From contig OZ024856.1 in NCBI GenBank assembly GCA_964017155.1, positions 44,006,378 to 44,070,377 of the forward strand: 64,000 nucleotides of DNA. The letters run 5' to 3'. The stretch comes from Oasisia sp. SBJ-2009. Lineage: Eukaryota > Annelida > Polychaeta > Sabellida > Siboglinidae. Every line of letters begins with the position of its first letter. Position 1 is the first letter of the stretch. Position numbers and translations under genes: made by a program. The notes under the pieces were generated by a model. The model had not been told where the DNA came from and ran no database searches. It saw nothing but the letters and a program-made list of their open reading frames with translations. Positions 26,501 through 37,892 of this stretch are shown here, in pieces.

Positions 26501-27415
26501 CAAATATACATTGAAATGTTTGGCTAATCAGTAGCAAGTGTTTTATTTATGTTGTTGTCACTTGTCTGTTTTGTGGCTTAATGCAATAATCTTTCTAATC
26601 CTGTGTGAGATTTTGAACTTTATGTTGTCATTCATGACAGTGTGTGCCAACCCCCTGCAAGCCAAGATGTCTGCCCCATGGAAGGGGAGTGGGGAGGTAC
26701 TCATTGGAACTGCAGGGTTTCCCTCCTTGCAGGAACTTACTGCAAGGAATATCACTGCAAACACAGTGCCTTGGATGAAATGCAATCTCCCTGTGTCTCT
26801 CAAAGGTATAGTTTTAATATAAACGCTGCTGCTGTGTTCCGTACTAGAAGTTGGGTTGGGTTATAGGGTGTGTAAGTTTCACACGAGAAAACGAGGTTGG
26901 GGGAAGGAAGTCCATATTCTTCATGTTAACGTATAGGACTTTGTTTTGTTTTTGGTTGTAATAATTGAAATGTTCCCAAGTAGCATATTTCAGTTATATT
27001 GTCCGAAGGATTATTACAAGCAGAAGCAATGGAACACTTTGCCGGTGACAAAGATCACGGAAATCATGAATTTTAATTGATTATTATGGTGGTTGCCATG
27101 GCATCGCCGGCTAGTACTTGTGTTTGGTGATCTAAGGTGCCCTAAAGTAAGGTAATATATCATAAAGCACTTCATGAGTATGGTGATCTGCAAAGGTTGT
27201 ACTTCACTATTCTCTGACTCCACCAACTGCTGTTTGTTTCAGAGTTGTTGGAGAACATTAGGTGGTGTGAGTACTGTGACAGGTACTTCTTCAAGTACTT
27301 TCAAAGTCGCCTGGAGTTTGTCCACATCGCTGGCCATCAAGATGTTCCAGTGTGTCATCAGATATGCGTTGCCAGCGGAGAAAGAAAATGTCAGTTTTCT
27401 GCGATGTCTTCTTAA
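18497..27415 (+). CDS. Leucine-rich-repeat protein with N-terminal TM segment and Cys tail
   Basis: Ten coding exons join in phase: 18497-18754, 19722-19828, 20246-20401, 21476-21641, 22116-22297, 23804-23861, 25345-25496, 26129-26250, 26641-26805, 27243-27415 (512 aa plus stop). Residues about 24-52 form a hydrophobic helix ([19 protein letters not shown]). Residues 87-172 are basic and Cys/His-rich. From [12 protein letters not shown] (about 171) to about 403 there are roughly ten LRRs, for example [15 protein letters not shown] and [18 protein letters not shown]. The tail has [29 protein letters not shown] and PVCHQICV, the layout shared by LRR1, LRRC28 and LRRC58 C-termini. Those proteins lack an N-terminal TM helix. 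Orthology and function are unresolved; the upstream three exons are supported only by splice phase. A MITE sits in the first donor. Confidence 0.8.
18755..18760 (+). promoter_or_regulatory. Exon 1 5' splice site, duplicated by MITE insertion
   Basis: The donor GTAAGT follows ...CAGACTCAC. The next bases begin a hAT MITE whose 8-bp target duplication (TAAGTAAA) is part of this donor. A second GTAAGT is therefore recreated at 19045-19050 by the last G of the element plus the right duplication. Confidence 0.75.
18764..19045. mobile_element. hAT MITE (family CAGGGCTTTATGCAG), copy 1
   Basis: Ends CAGCTTTATGCAGG and CTACATAAAGCTG; flanked by perfect 8-bp duplications TAAGTAAA (18756-18763 and 19046-19053). 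The interior carries the family's phrases CACACATGTTTTGGTGGAC and TACCCGTCCATATTTG. It lies in LRR intron 1. Confidence 0.9.
21190..21295. repeat. (TA)n tracts in LRR intron 3
   Basis: Two TA-rich runs separated by a duplicated GGATGATAAATTATTATTAAAATATA phrase. Just upstream, 21085-21150 (TATAGTGCCCGAAT ... AGGCGCTTTACATAAA) resembles the 3' end of a SINE or LINE. Confidence 0.8.
21904..21992. repeat. CACACC-rich simple repeat in LRR intron 4
   Basis: Imperfect CA and CACACC repeats. The minus-strand Cys/Val-rich frame across it is an artefact. Confidence 0.85.
22281..22455. repeat. 35-bp tandem repeat derived from the LRR exon 5 donor junction
   Basis: About five units of the form TTTTAAGAGCAAG + (G/A)(T/C)GTGTACTTGTCA + (C/T)TTGGCTG. 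The first unit spans the real exon end (...GCAAG, 22297) and its donor GTGTGT. Units 2 and 3 have ACGTGT instead of GTGTGT, so the exact donor GT is changed. Later units diverge further. Confidence 0.85.
22860..23010. repeat. (TA)n and TATG/TACATG microsatellite in LRR intron 5
   Basis: Long (TA)n grading into TGTG and TACATG repeats. A second (TA)n tract lies at about 23514-23557 in the same intron. Confidence 0.9.
24803..25180 (+). mobile_element. 5'-truncated CR1-like LINE, 3' end only
   Basis: Matches the last about 280 bp of the RT frame and the 3' UTR of the LINE at 6426-8968, including TTGGACTCTCGATAAGCC, CCACCTGCCATCTAGAGTT and the terminal CTTGTTAAATCT. An in-frame stop (GACTGAAATA) and small indels show decay. 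It lies in LRR intron 6. Confidence 0.85.
25497..25880. repeat. (CT)n-rich polypyrimidine tract after LRR exon 7
   Basis: Starting within 15 bp of the exon 7 donor, about 370 bp of CTCTCT with TCACTCTC variants. The long Ser/Leu/Pro frames read from it extend the real exon into low-complexity sequence and are not coding. Confidence 0.9.
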
Positions 27416-29493
27416 AGAGTCCCTCCACTTATGTGTTTGATGTCAAACATCACAGTTGAATTATGGTGAAAGTAGAGATGGTAATTACTGATGACATATT
27501 TTTTATACATTATGTCTGTCCAAATAGTACATTTGCACACAATTTCGTTTGCAAGTGTGCCTGTATTTGTTGTATATGTACTTGGTGTAATGTGTCGGCA
27601 GTACAATTAACTGTATAGATATTTTCTCACAACACAACATACATTACATTATGTAAGCATGGCTGATATACTGGCATTTACACTTTACATTGGCAAACAT
27701 TGCAGATCAATGACATATATTTATCCACCCAAGGTGTGTTTTATTTTTTCTTGCTCAGTGGAGTGGACTTTTAGGTGTAGTGTACCATAACACCCACAAT
27801 TATTTTATTGTAATTCCATTTTGCGAGGCACCTTGGCAGGATTTTGCTAGGGCCTGAAAATTTATGTTCAACATTGTCACATCACTGTTTGGTTCTTGAA
27901 TTTGCAACAGCATGTGTAAGTACTGCTAATGTTTATGTATGAACAAAAATTTGTGTAAAGACATTTACACTAATACTGATGCCGTCAGATTACCAATATG
28001 CAATGACACAGGTGCCTCAAGATTGTATGTGTTCTGTGTACACAACAGACTTGATCGCTCTTGATTTTGTTTCAGCATTTTGAAGACTTCTTGCATCATG
28101 GATTAGATGAAAAACTCTTAATCAATGACAGCATAATATTTTTGAAATTGTATTTTTTTATGTCCGTGGCTTCCATGAAAACTACAGAAAATTCTTGATT
28201 ATTGTAGATGTTAATTTTAGCATGTGTTAAATAGTTCTGCTAGATAGTGTGCGTGTGTGTGTGCGTGCATGTGTGTGTGCATGTATATGTGCATGTGTGT
28301 AATTGTGTAAACACGTGCAGAGGTATTTTTTTCATAATCTAACCTGTTGGCAAATGTGATGACAAGAGAGCTTATGTATTGGTGCAGAGGTATATTTTCG
28401 TAATCACCTGCATATTGTGGGGATTTTTGTGGCATTAAATGTTAGAGGATGTTAAGTAATTAGGTACTTGTAATGGCAAAGCTTGCAACTTTTGTCAGTG
28501 ATCCGTCACTGTTGTTTCCATGTTTCATATACATTCCTGTCTCTCCCATCCATGCAGGGTGGGGCTCTTCCTCCCTCTTCTTTCCTCCTGGATCCCATAC
28601 AAGGGGTAGTTCCCTGTCTTATTACCCCACCTGGCCACTATCCCTATCTTCTGTACCTTTCTACCGTTCATTTTGTGGTACTGTCTCAACCGTATTTTCA
28701 TATTCTTTTTCTGTCTTACCATGGGGTAAGTTATATAATATTATAACGTATATAATCAGTGCAGCTACTTACATTTTGTATGTTGATCTCAGTGTTGGTG
28801 GTGTTTTATGATTGTTTTCCTTATAATGTATTGTTGACAGATTAACCAATAATCATCAACAATTGAAGACATAAAACTTGACATATGGTGGTAGGCATTC
28901 TCTTTATTAATCCAGTTTGTTGTAAGCTTATTGGACCAATTTGGATGATCCATCAATTGTAAAATATTTTGTCAAGGGGCAGTGGGAGAATTTGAATGGA
29001 GCAGACGGCGTACAAGAATGTCCACTCATATTTTGGTTCCCAAAGTTTTTGGGCAGATAACGAAATGTGCAGAGTAACATAAAAACTTGTGTATTGACAT
29101 AGAGAAATATTATTTTAAAACGACAATAACTTGGAATCGAATTTCTGCATACACCCAGTATCTGAAGATAATGGTATTGTCTTTACTGTGATAAAGGAAA
29201 CTAATTCTGCAGTTGCTATTTCATGTGCAGCCTTTTAAAATGTTGAAGCCCCAAATCCAAATCCCAGTGACCTCCGTGAATGAAATTTGAAAACTAGAAC
29301 ATTAATTCTTAACTACACTTTTTGAACAACAAAATTTCAGTCAGGTTTATACATTCCATCCCAGTTGTCTACACAGTTAGTGGACTGTCATAATGTGGTT
29401 TCTTTGAGTGCATTAACTGGACTAATCTTATATAAGATGACGTCATAAACAACAGTTGTTTTAGTGAATGTATTGTTCATGGTTCCAAGAATG
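27416..29493. other. LRR gene 3' UTR and gene-poor sequence
   Basis: No coding sequence was recognised. A CA/TG-rich patch lies at about 28245-28310 and a pyrimidine-rich stretch at about 28540-28725. Confidence 0.5.
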
Positions 29494-29680
29494 GTTTATT
29501 TTAGTATAATTAACTTACTTTGGAGCTTAATGTTGAAGATGAGTACGACATTATCCCGCCGAAATCTGAGGCAACACGCGTGACACCAGTATGTGAACAA
29601 GGTCTGAGGCTGATGAATCGAAACATCGTACTCATCTTCGACATTAAGCTCCAAAGAAAGTTAATTATACTACAATAAAC
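29494..29680. repeat. Foldback: 55-bp inverted arms
   Basis: Left arm 29494-29548 and right arm 29626-29680 are reverse complements with about three mismatches, joined by a 77-bp spacer. The arms contain TTTGGAGCTTAATG and GAAGATGAGTACGA. A foldback/MITE is most likely. Confidence 0.8.
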
Positions 29681-32118
29681 AGTTGTTTTATTGTGATACA
29701 CTGACAAATATGATAAATTCACATTCCTCCAACATTGGTCTCGTATTTTGAATGATTTTATACATCCATGTTGTTTGATTTTAATAAATGTTTACAAAAA
29801 CAACTGTGGGTTGTAATGATGTAATTAAAGTGATAAAAAACAAACTTCCATGTTGGCATAAATGTCAGTGGAATAGATCGATTATGAAAGTTTTGTAAAT
29901 AAAGGCTTTATTTAATGATGATGACAATGTTACATTGCCACTTTCAATGGCACTTTCAATGGCACATACCCATTGTCAAGGTCTGGTCGTTATTTCTCTG
30001 CAGGATCTACCTCCCAAAATAGAATACACTTTCAACAAATTATGCATCAGTTTTTTTGTTTTAACATCTGGCATGGAATGAAAGCTTTCAACCCATAACT
30101 TATTCGTAATTGTCAACATTTGTAGAAGTGTACAAAGTCTAGAATACAATTTTCCTGACTACCTTCCTCCTCCTAGAGGACACTATAATGTTGATTGTTG
30201 TGACCACTATGACTGCCAGAGATTGCCACTGTTCTTTGGGGTCAAGCAAGTACTCATTTAGGAAGCAAGTGGGTGACTTCTGCTCTGTGGCTGGTCATGT
30301 TTAAGAAAAATTTGCGTATATTAAAATCTCATCATTAGGCATTTTTCTTAAAGGCAAAATAATGAATGGTGTATTGCTGTTATAGCAGTACCCATTAAAA
30401 CGATTCTCCGTTCCAGCACTAGCCTCTGTTGCCAGGTGTCGTGAGGTGGCCACACTTTCTTGCCCCTCACTCTTGCTGCCAAAGGCTCGCAGGCATACGA
30501 GTGTTGGTAAAACTAAATGTTGATTTTAGGAAAAGCATACAGTTTGAACACTTCGAAAAATGTTGACAATCATGAACGACCTTTAAATATGATCAAGCAA
30601 TGGTAGAAAACCATTAAACAATGTACATTTATTTCGATATCATGTGATGGGTGACATCTCAACATGATTATTATTAACCAGGAATCCTCCCACAATATCA
30701 CGACCCGTGTAAGATTTATGATCAGTGTTAGTAATTCTGCCAAGAATATTAGTGATAAAAATGCCTTGTTCTATGCACACACAGATGAAACACAAGACAT
30801 TTTCATTACTTCTCATCATAATTCACTTTATTTACATGACATTTACATTAACACATTCATTGTTTGTATTGCTATGTACACGTACACATCTACAGTTTAC
30901 GACAGCATCTGTAAAATGCGTTACCCGAAACACACAAAATATCTTTAACATTCGTCCATCTGACATTAAAAAAACCTACTGAACAAATACATTCCAGATA
31001 CAATACAAGAATGTACAGTGAACTGATGTATTCTGTGAAGTGGCAGTGACCTTGTCAAGAAAAACCATTAAACAATCCATCATTAAATTTATGGAGCATG
31101 TTTAAAATGCAAAACGCCACTGCCATATCACTGAAGACAAGTCTCTGATACATCGGTAAAACCCTGATAGAGCATCCAGGCGACGCCAGTTTTCAGTATA
31201 AATTATAAATATTAAGAAGCAAATTAAGTACTGAAGTTCATCATCCAGCTTTATGAACCCACGAGAACTTTGGCGAAATGGTACCTTAATTTGCACATTA
31301 CAGTTTGTCAAGACTGAAACATCTCAACAGACAAACAATCTGAATTCTGACTTGAATTCACAACACATTCCAAATGCATCCAATATGTGATAACATGAGG
31401 AGTTTACAACTCCAAGAACGTAACACAGAGACCGATCTCTCAAGACTCAGGCATCAATCAACGTCTCGTCACTCCAGGGAGCCAATGAAGCCATCTCGAA
31501 TTGTTGGCTATCATCGTTTCCCCACAATTCTTACCATCCTCCATACACCTGCATTAATACATTAACCTTAGGCCCATGTAAGAGCATCCCCCCAGGTGCC
31601 CAGGTTCGTTTTCCCATTTACTCTTCACTGGACAAAAAGGTTAGTTCTTATATAATGTAGTATCATGTTCTTAGACTGTTCAAGGTACTTGACTACCTAG
31701 TAGACAGGATAAGATGAGCATTGTCTTATCTCACTGTCGAAATATTCTGGGAAATATTCTGCCACATAATTATATGCAAATTATTTGTGCATGATATTCA
31801 CCAATGTCTACAGCCAGGTAGTATTTCATACTGCTGAGTGAACTGCTGCAATGCAGCATCAGTGGACAGAATTTGTTTTGTCAAAGTAACATTTCTATAC
31901 TGGCATCGATGGTGGTCACTGACAGGGTACTTTTCATCCTCAGTTGTTCTTCGACATCCCAGAATGAGATAGGACCGACTTAACATGACCTCCCGAGTCA
32001 TTATGTATAATTATATACAGTCCCCAATGTCGAGAACCAGGTTTTTTTACACCGAATAGTGTGTTTGCCCTGTCAGGGTATTGAACTTAGCTATCTCGGC
32101 CTCCAGCAGGGATTTGGA
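29681..32118. other. Gene-poor convergent interval
   Basis: Poly(A)-signal words at about 29783 and 29899 could end transcripts from the + strand. A minus-strand phrase at about 31930-31990 (translated LGCRRTTEDEKYPVSDHH) resembles a phrase at about 60215-60290 on the + strand, suggesting a decayed shared repeat. No gene was recognised. Confidence 0.45.
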
Positions 32119-32569
32119 TTAAAGGGATACTCCAAACATTTAGAGATTCACACCATTTACTTACACATGTATAATATATTGGTTGTACACAGTAATTGTG
32201 CACAAAGATCGTTAATAAACAAGAAACACTCCATGTTGGATTCATGTCACTGGTGCATGCACGTTTGAACAACCTACGTCTCACGTCTGTCCAATGGTAT
32301 TTGATGTATCCACTATCCAGTACGTCGCGAATTGCTTACGTCACAATCACTATTATTAGCATAGATTCTGCCAACGATTTGGCTTATGTCACTGGCGCAT
32401 AAGTCTCAAGATGGCAGCACCCTGAATCTAAGATAGCATGTTTTTGATACCACTAAAGGATAAGTAATTGTTTATTAACAACTTTTGTTCACAATCACTA
32501 GGCACAACCAATAGTGTAGTTATGTAAGTTAATACTGTGAACCTCTCACTGACTGGAGTATCCCTTTAA
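32119..32569. mobile_element. TTAA-flanked MITE (443 bp)
   Basis: TTAA at 32119-32122 and 32566-32569 flank termini AGGGATACTCCA and TGGAGTATCCCT. TTAA duplications are typical of piggyBac and Kolobok superfamilies. The short length and lack of coding indicate a non-autonomous copy. It ends about 44 bp downstream of the JKAMP stop, so it probably lies in that gene's 3' UTR. Confidence 0.8.
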
Positions 32570-32612
32570 CTGCCACATTATTTCACACACTTCTGTACAA
32601 CAGGTGTGTCCT

Positions 32613-35600
32613 TCAGGCTTTGTCGAGGTTGTCTGGGTCAGTGAAGGGCACTGTGAGGAGGTAGAAGAGGGTGGGAAGGGGCACAAGACACAGCATGGGG
32701 GTGTGGAAGGAGGGTATTTGTAGCTGGGTGATGGCAATGATGCCGTACGCATGCAGCGCCCAGTGGCACATGATGATGGTCAGATTGCGGGCGTTCAGGA
32801 AGTTCTCTCGTAGCAGGTACAAGGCACTCTGGAAAAGACAACAAGATTATGATTAATGATATATGTAGCTGATTTGTCAGTACTCTACTGAGATAAGTGG
32901 AGAGAATTATATTTATGTAGAGTAAGCTGTGTCAACACGGCATCATATCACAGTGTATCACCATGATGTAAACATCTAGTTAAAAGAAGTATACTCCAAC
33001 ATGTGCCAGATATTCATTGCTATTTTTTATTTATAAAATCATTTTAATATAATGAAATCCATTATAATTATTTCGTGAAATACACTAAACAACCACCATT
33101 ATACATTAAAACAGCTCATGAAGTACAAATAACTGATACCAAAGTATTCAACAAGTAAACCAAAGGACAACAGCATCTCTGAAATATCTAAAAATATCAA
33201 ATTCACAAAAACAAACACTTTAAACCTTGCACGTGACAGATATTCATCAAAATGAATTCAACCCATTATGAATTATCTGTCATGTATAGTATCTGTCATA
33301 ATATAGTTATCAGCTCACCAGAACAATAGGCCTATTTATGTTTCCTCATACATGGTTCAGATTTTAATGTAGGTAAGACCAAATTTCTTTTGTTATATTT
33401 GTGTGAAAATATATATATTTTATTGCAGGTACAACACTGGAGTATTTTGATTGTATTCTTATTCACCAAACCAAATTCAATATGAGAAATTTCACAGCTA
33501 AAGATCAAGTAGGTTAAGGGTGGTACAGGTTTTTATTAGTCTATTTTTTATAATTTTTATAGGCTACCTAATTAATCCTATTTTCTTGCCATATCCTAAG
33601 AACATCCACTAATCTTAGCTACACCTACCAGTGTCTACATAATATGTTTAACTGGTAGACTGTGGCACACACAAATGGTAGAACTCACCTGGTTACTGAA
33701 GAGTGCAAAATGAAGTGCATTTGTCACGAGTGAGATCACGAGAACTATGTAGGGGAAGGCGTAATCTGCAACAAACAAAAGTTTATCAAATAAGATTTTA
33801 TACTGGATAGCAGGCTTTATGCAGGATAAAATGATTGCCAGTCACACATGTTTTGGTGGACACATGGATGCTAACTGTAAAGCCAGTTTACAAACTTTAA
33901 ATGTGTCTGATGACCTAAAATGGACTACAAACACACATGTGGCACCATTTAAATAATTTTACACTCACTTTCGAGGCATAACTAACAATATCTATGGTGT
34001 TTTGTTGCTCCTTTATTTTTGACCCATCCACCCATCCACATTGCTTTTTACCCGTCCAAATGACGGGTCTCTGCATAAAGCTATGCTGGATAGTTCAGAT
34101 GTATTGTAATTACAACTGCATGTTTTTTCATATACAAAACTTGTTATGAGGTACACGAATTATAATCTTAATCATTTGGTAAAATCCAGTTCAGTGAAAC
34201 ATGTCACATAAATATTATTTCACATAACATGCTTTTATTAATTTTTTAATGACAAGTAGTAATAATAAACCACGCATTGGATGTTAGACTTACATATGAG
34301 GCCAGCGCATGTGGCATGTACCACTGCTAGAATGGGAAACATGTAAAGTGCGGCGTAAATTGACTTGGTCCCTCGACGTGGCACAAACTTTGTCACGAGA
34401 ATAGGTCGAAATAACATCATTGCCACGAGGCCAAATGCGTAGTAGATGAGTACCATTGTATAGCTGCAACAAGGAAAACAAAAAATGTCCATGTGTATAT
34501 ATATATATATCAACATTCTATCATACATAGTTATAGTTTAAAGTTCCAGAAAACCACCAAAAACACTGAAGAAATACCGGGGTGTGTGTTCTTACACACA
34601 GAAACATACATTATTGTGATTTAGCATATGACAGATTTGGGGAAACTTGCCCTGGGACGTATGAAAAATGTTGGTAGCATGCACAATAGGTAGTGGATGA
34701 AGAGGTAATGTGAGTCATTTTCTCAAGAGAAGTACTATAATTTATATTAACTTCGTGATAATGGATGATAGTAGTAGTCATATACACAATAAAAACATAC
34801 ATGAAATTTAATATATACACTGAAAAAAAATGTTAATGATAATTTTGTTAATGCTTTTTCAAATTGGGTGTGACGTGTTTTTGTGTAGTGGGAAAGATTC
34901 TAAAATATTTTTCTCTATTGGTCCTAACTCCTGATTCATGCAGCCTACTCACAGGGGATAGACCGCTTCCTGTGTGCAGTGTATCGTGTGTACGTAGTCT
35001 GGACTTGGATTGTAGAACATCGTGTACCAGTCTGACAGCGCCTTCACCTCACACGACGTGACTGACAGCGAGCCAACAGGTGTCACCACCAGTAGTGTGC
35101 AGATGGCAGCAACTGCACTTTCGACAAGTGCCGATGCATGGAGAATCAAAAGATTACCACTGGAAAGTAGACACATTGAGCATAAATAGTAGTATAAAAT
35201 AAACACATTAAACTCACACAGTACCAGTAACATTAACCAAACGATACACATATCTAAATATACAGTGTTCACACTGTACACAGAGGGCTGTCATCTGACA
35301 CATCAAATTATTGTTGTTTGGAAGACACTTAACTATAACACAAAGTCACATGTGAACAACAATTAAACAACTACGCTGTGTAGAGTTATTATAACATGGA
35401 ACAAAACTGTTGGTTGTGGAAGAGTTCCAATAATACAAAAACAAATTTAGAAATTCCCATGTTACAAGTGACATGAATACGTACAAAGTTATTAATGATA
35501 AATATTGATTAGATTTTTAAAATCTATATGAATATGCTAAATGTAATTTGTGTGGTTTTGTTTTGTTCAATGTCCATGTCCTGAATTTTCACCACTGAAA

Positions 35601-36435
35601 ATGTTCACAACTTCTGGAAATGAGCAAACCCTTTGTCTAATTGATGAGTACCTCTTTCGCTTGTTTGTGAAATCAATGAAGAACCAGTGTAGAGTGGGTG
35701 ACGACATCGCCATGAAGCCGAGGTAGAGTGAGTCGTAGAGGTTGGGTGAGGAACTGCAGGCCTGACACATTGAGTGCTCATCCGGCCGGGAGCCGCGGAC
35801 ACACGCCTACAAATGGCATCAACAACACATGCTACAAAACATTGGCAATGAATTCGATTCAATGAAACTGCTGGTAATGAATTAGGTTTATATGCAGTTT
35901 TCTTTGCACACTGGCAGCTGGTCTAATGTTTAACTTATAAGCAACAGTTGCAGTGAGAGGATCAGATTAAGCAAGATGTGCATGGCACACTAATATTGCC
36001 GCAGCAATGTTTCTGCAGCAACCAATACAGTAATCGTTTATATCAATACCATCAGCTATGTGAATCCACCATTTAAAAACAAACGTCCCGTATTTTATCA
36101 GCTATTTTGCATCCCACTGTATAGATATGAACTAATGGAGATATGTTGGCTTCTTATTGCTGTCTACTGTTCGGTTATTGGACATAAAACAAGGCGATGA
36201 CCAAATTTGCAACACATACCCCACAATCACTGACATTTCCTCCTTTGCCCTGTGTCCGACCACAGTATATTCCAGGACACCATGTTGTTTTGCCGACAAC
36301 TGAAAAAAAGTAAAACATGCTATTGATGTCACAAACATTAGATATCATAAATTGTTGCACAAGTGCCATCATTCTTCATGTCTAAACATGGTTTTACAAA
36401 CTCAAACAAAGCCTGTCTGTTGACCTACCATCCAT
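32613..36435 (-). CDS. JKAMP: JNK1/MAPK8-associated membrane protein (JAMP)
   Basis: Seven coding exons on the minus strand join in phase: 36435-36429, 36299-36220, 35806-35652, 35159-34953, 34463-34294, 33765-33689, 32828-32613, giving 303 aa against about 311 in human. Conserved blocks include CPGIYCGR, DCGACVRGSRPD, NLYDSLYLGFMAM, LHWFFIDF, LSDWYTMFYNPSPDYVHTIH, AVYPLYTMVLIYYAF, KSIYAALYMFPIL, YYAFPYIVLVISLV, HWALHAYGII and the C-terminal LVPLPTLFYLL. JAMP is a multipass ER protein reported to act in stress signalling and proteasome recruitment during ER-associated degradation. An N-terminal Cys-rich segment precedes about seven hydrophobic helices. Only seven coding bases are in the first exon, and the start agrees with the family length. 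Introns contain a hAT MITE (33811-34085). Confidence 0.95.
33811..34085. mobile_element. hAT MITE (family CAGGGCTTTATGCAG), copy 2
   Basis: Ends CAGGCTTTATGCAGG and CTGCATAAAGCTATG, flanked by perfect 8-bp duplications CTGGATAG (33803-33810 and 34086-34093). It lies in the last-but-one intron of JKAMP. Confidence 0.92.
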
Positions 36436-36800
36436 AATCCAACTGCTGGACTGAATCACCACATGCGCTGCTAAAAATAAACATATAACATAATGAGTAT
36501 GAACAAAATCAGCCGAAATATTATTTCACATGACTAGGGGCCAACCACACTCCTCGTGGGCAACTTCATTGACTGACATTAACATTTGATTTTTTAAAGG
36601 ATGTGCCAAGAGTAGAGAAGTCCTGGTCCTGACATAATGAGTCGCAGCAACCCCTGGCATGCGAGGGTGATCAACTTGTAAAACTTGAACATGGCAATAT
36701 TGCTTACTTAGTTAGTTAGTCTGTATCAACAATTCGTACATTAACCATGAACTCTTGATATGCGTAAGGCATCCTATTTCCTAATCCATCTAAAGCTTTC

Positions 36801-37220
36801 AGCACTTATGCAGAATTTGGACCCATCTCAATTTTGCCATTATAACTGTATATTTGCCGATATATACCTCACACAAAATCTAATCCTAAACATGATCAAT
36901 CAGCATTCCCAGGTATATTTATATTTCGCATTTTGAGACCCAAATCGCGCTCCGATTTGTGCCAATCGCAAGCGCAGCGTTGCATATGTCACTGCGCCGT
37001 GCACATGGAATGAGCGATAAACAATTTGTTTATGCCGACTGCGCTGTCTTTTCGACCTCAAAAGTCTCCTAGGAGCCTAAGACGTGCTGTTTATAAAACA
37101 TAAATATGCGCAAGATGATGTTAAACGATTGAATTTTAAAACAAAATCAAGTATCAAATGTTGGCAAAGATACAGTTATAATGGCAACATTGAGGTGGGT
37201 CCGAATTCCGCATAAGTGCC
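36801..37220. mobile_element. hAT-type MITE with 8-bp TSD AAGCTTTC
   Basis: Left end AGCACTTATGCAGAATTTGG and right end CCGCATAAGTGCC form inverted termini of about 55 bp (GGACCCATCTCAATTTTGCC on one side). The flanks 36793-36800 and 37221-37228 are both AAGCTTTC. A truncated copy lies at about 42521-42838. It sits upstream of JKAMP exon 1. Confidence 0.9.
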
Positions 37221-37889
37221 AAGCTTTCGACGGCAATCTGGTTAAATAGTTGTTTACCCGGTAGTCTTAGTTCCTGGGACTGGGTGACATAATGTACTAT
37301 TACACTAATTATCGCCCACAAATTACCTAAACAATGCACTAGTCGTACCAACAGATCATACGCAACCAGACATTACAAGATCCGTGTTGAACGAAATATA
37401 CCTCCGTAAGAAGAAACGGGTATCAGAAAGTAGATTACAGTTAGAAGAAATACTGCATTAGTAATCATTTCCAAATGATAAACAACGTCGCGAAGTACGC
37501 ATGTAGACTATTTGCAGTGTACATCTAAACCATGACGGCATTTTGTAATTTGCAAGACTTCTGGAATCATGTAATATTTTATTATCAAACTGACACGAAT
37601 TATAGTGCATGAATGAACGAACTGATTTATAAATATAATATTCCATAACCAATATACGGAATAGAATATAATGGTATATTACATATCTATAATATCATAA
37701 ATGCATATATATATATATATAAGAATATGTAATCTTATACGAAGACAATAATAAATAAAGCATAATTAAAAGAACAAACGTAATCTAACTAGGATGTAAC
37801 CAAACGTACATCATACATTATGACCGCATATACAACCGTCACACACATGTTAATGTTATGACGTAATATGCGTGATGCATAATAACGAG
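37221..37889. other. JKAMP upstream region, nothing recognised
   Basis: AT-rich sequence. It may hold the JKAMP promoter and noncoding first exon: an acceptor-like TTTTTAG precedes the coding exon, implying an upstream exon that I could not place. Confidence 0.4.
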
Positions 37890-37892
37890 ACT

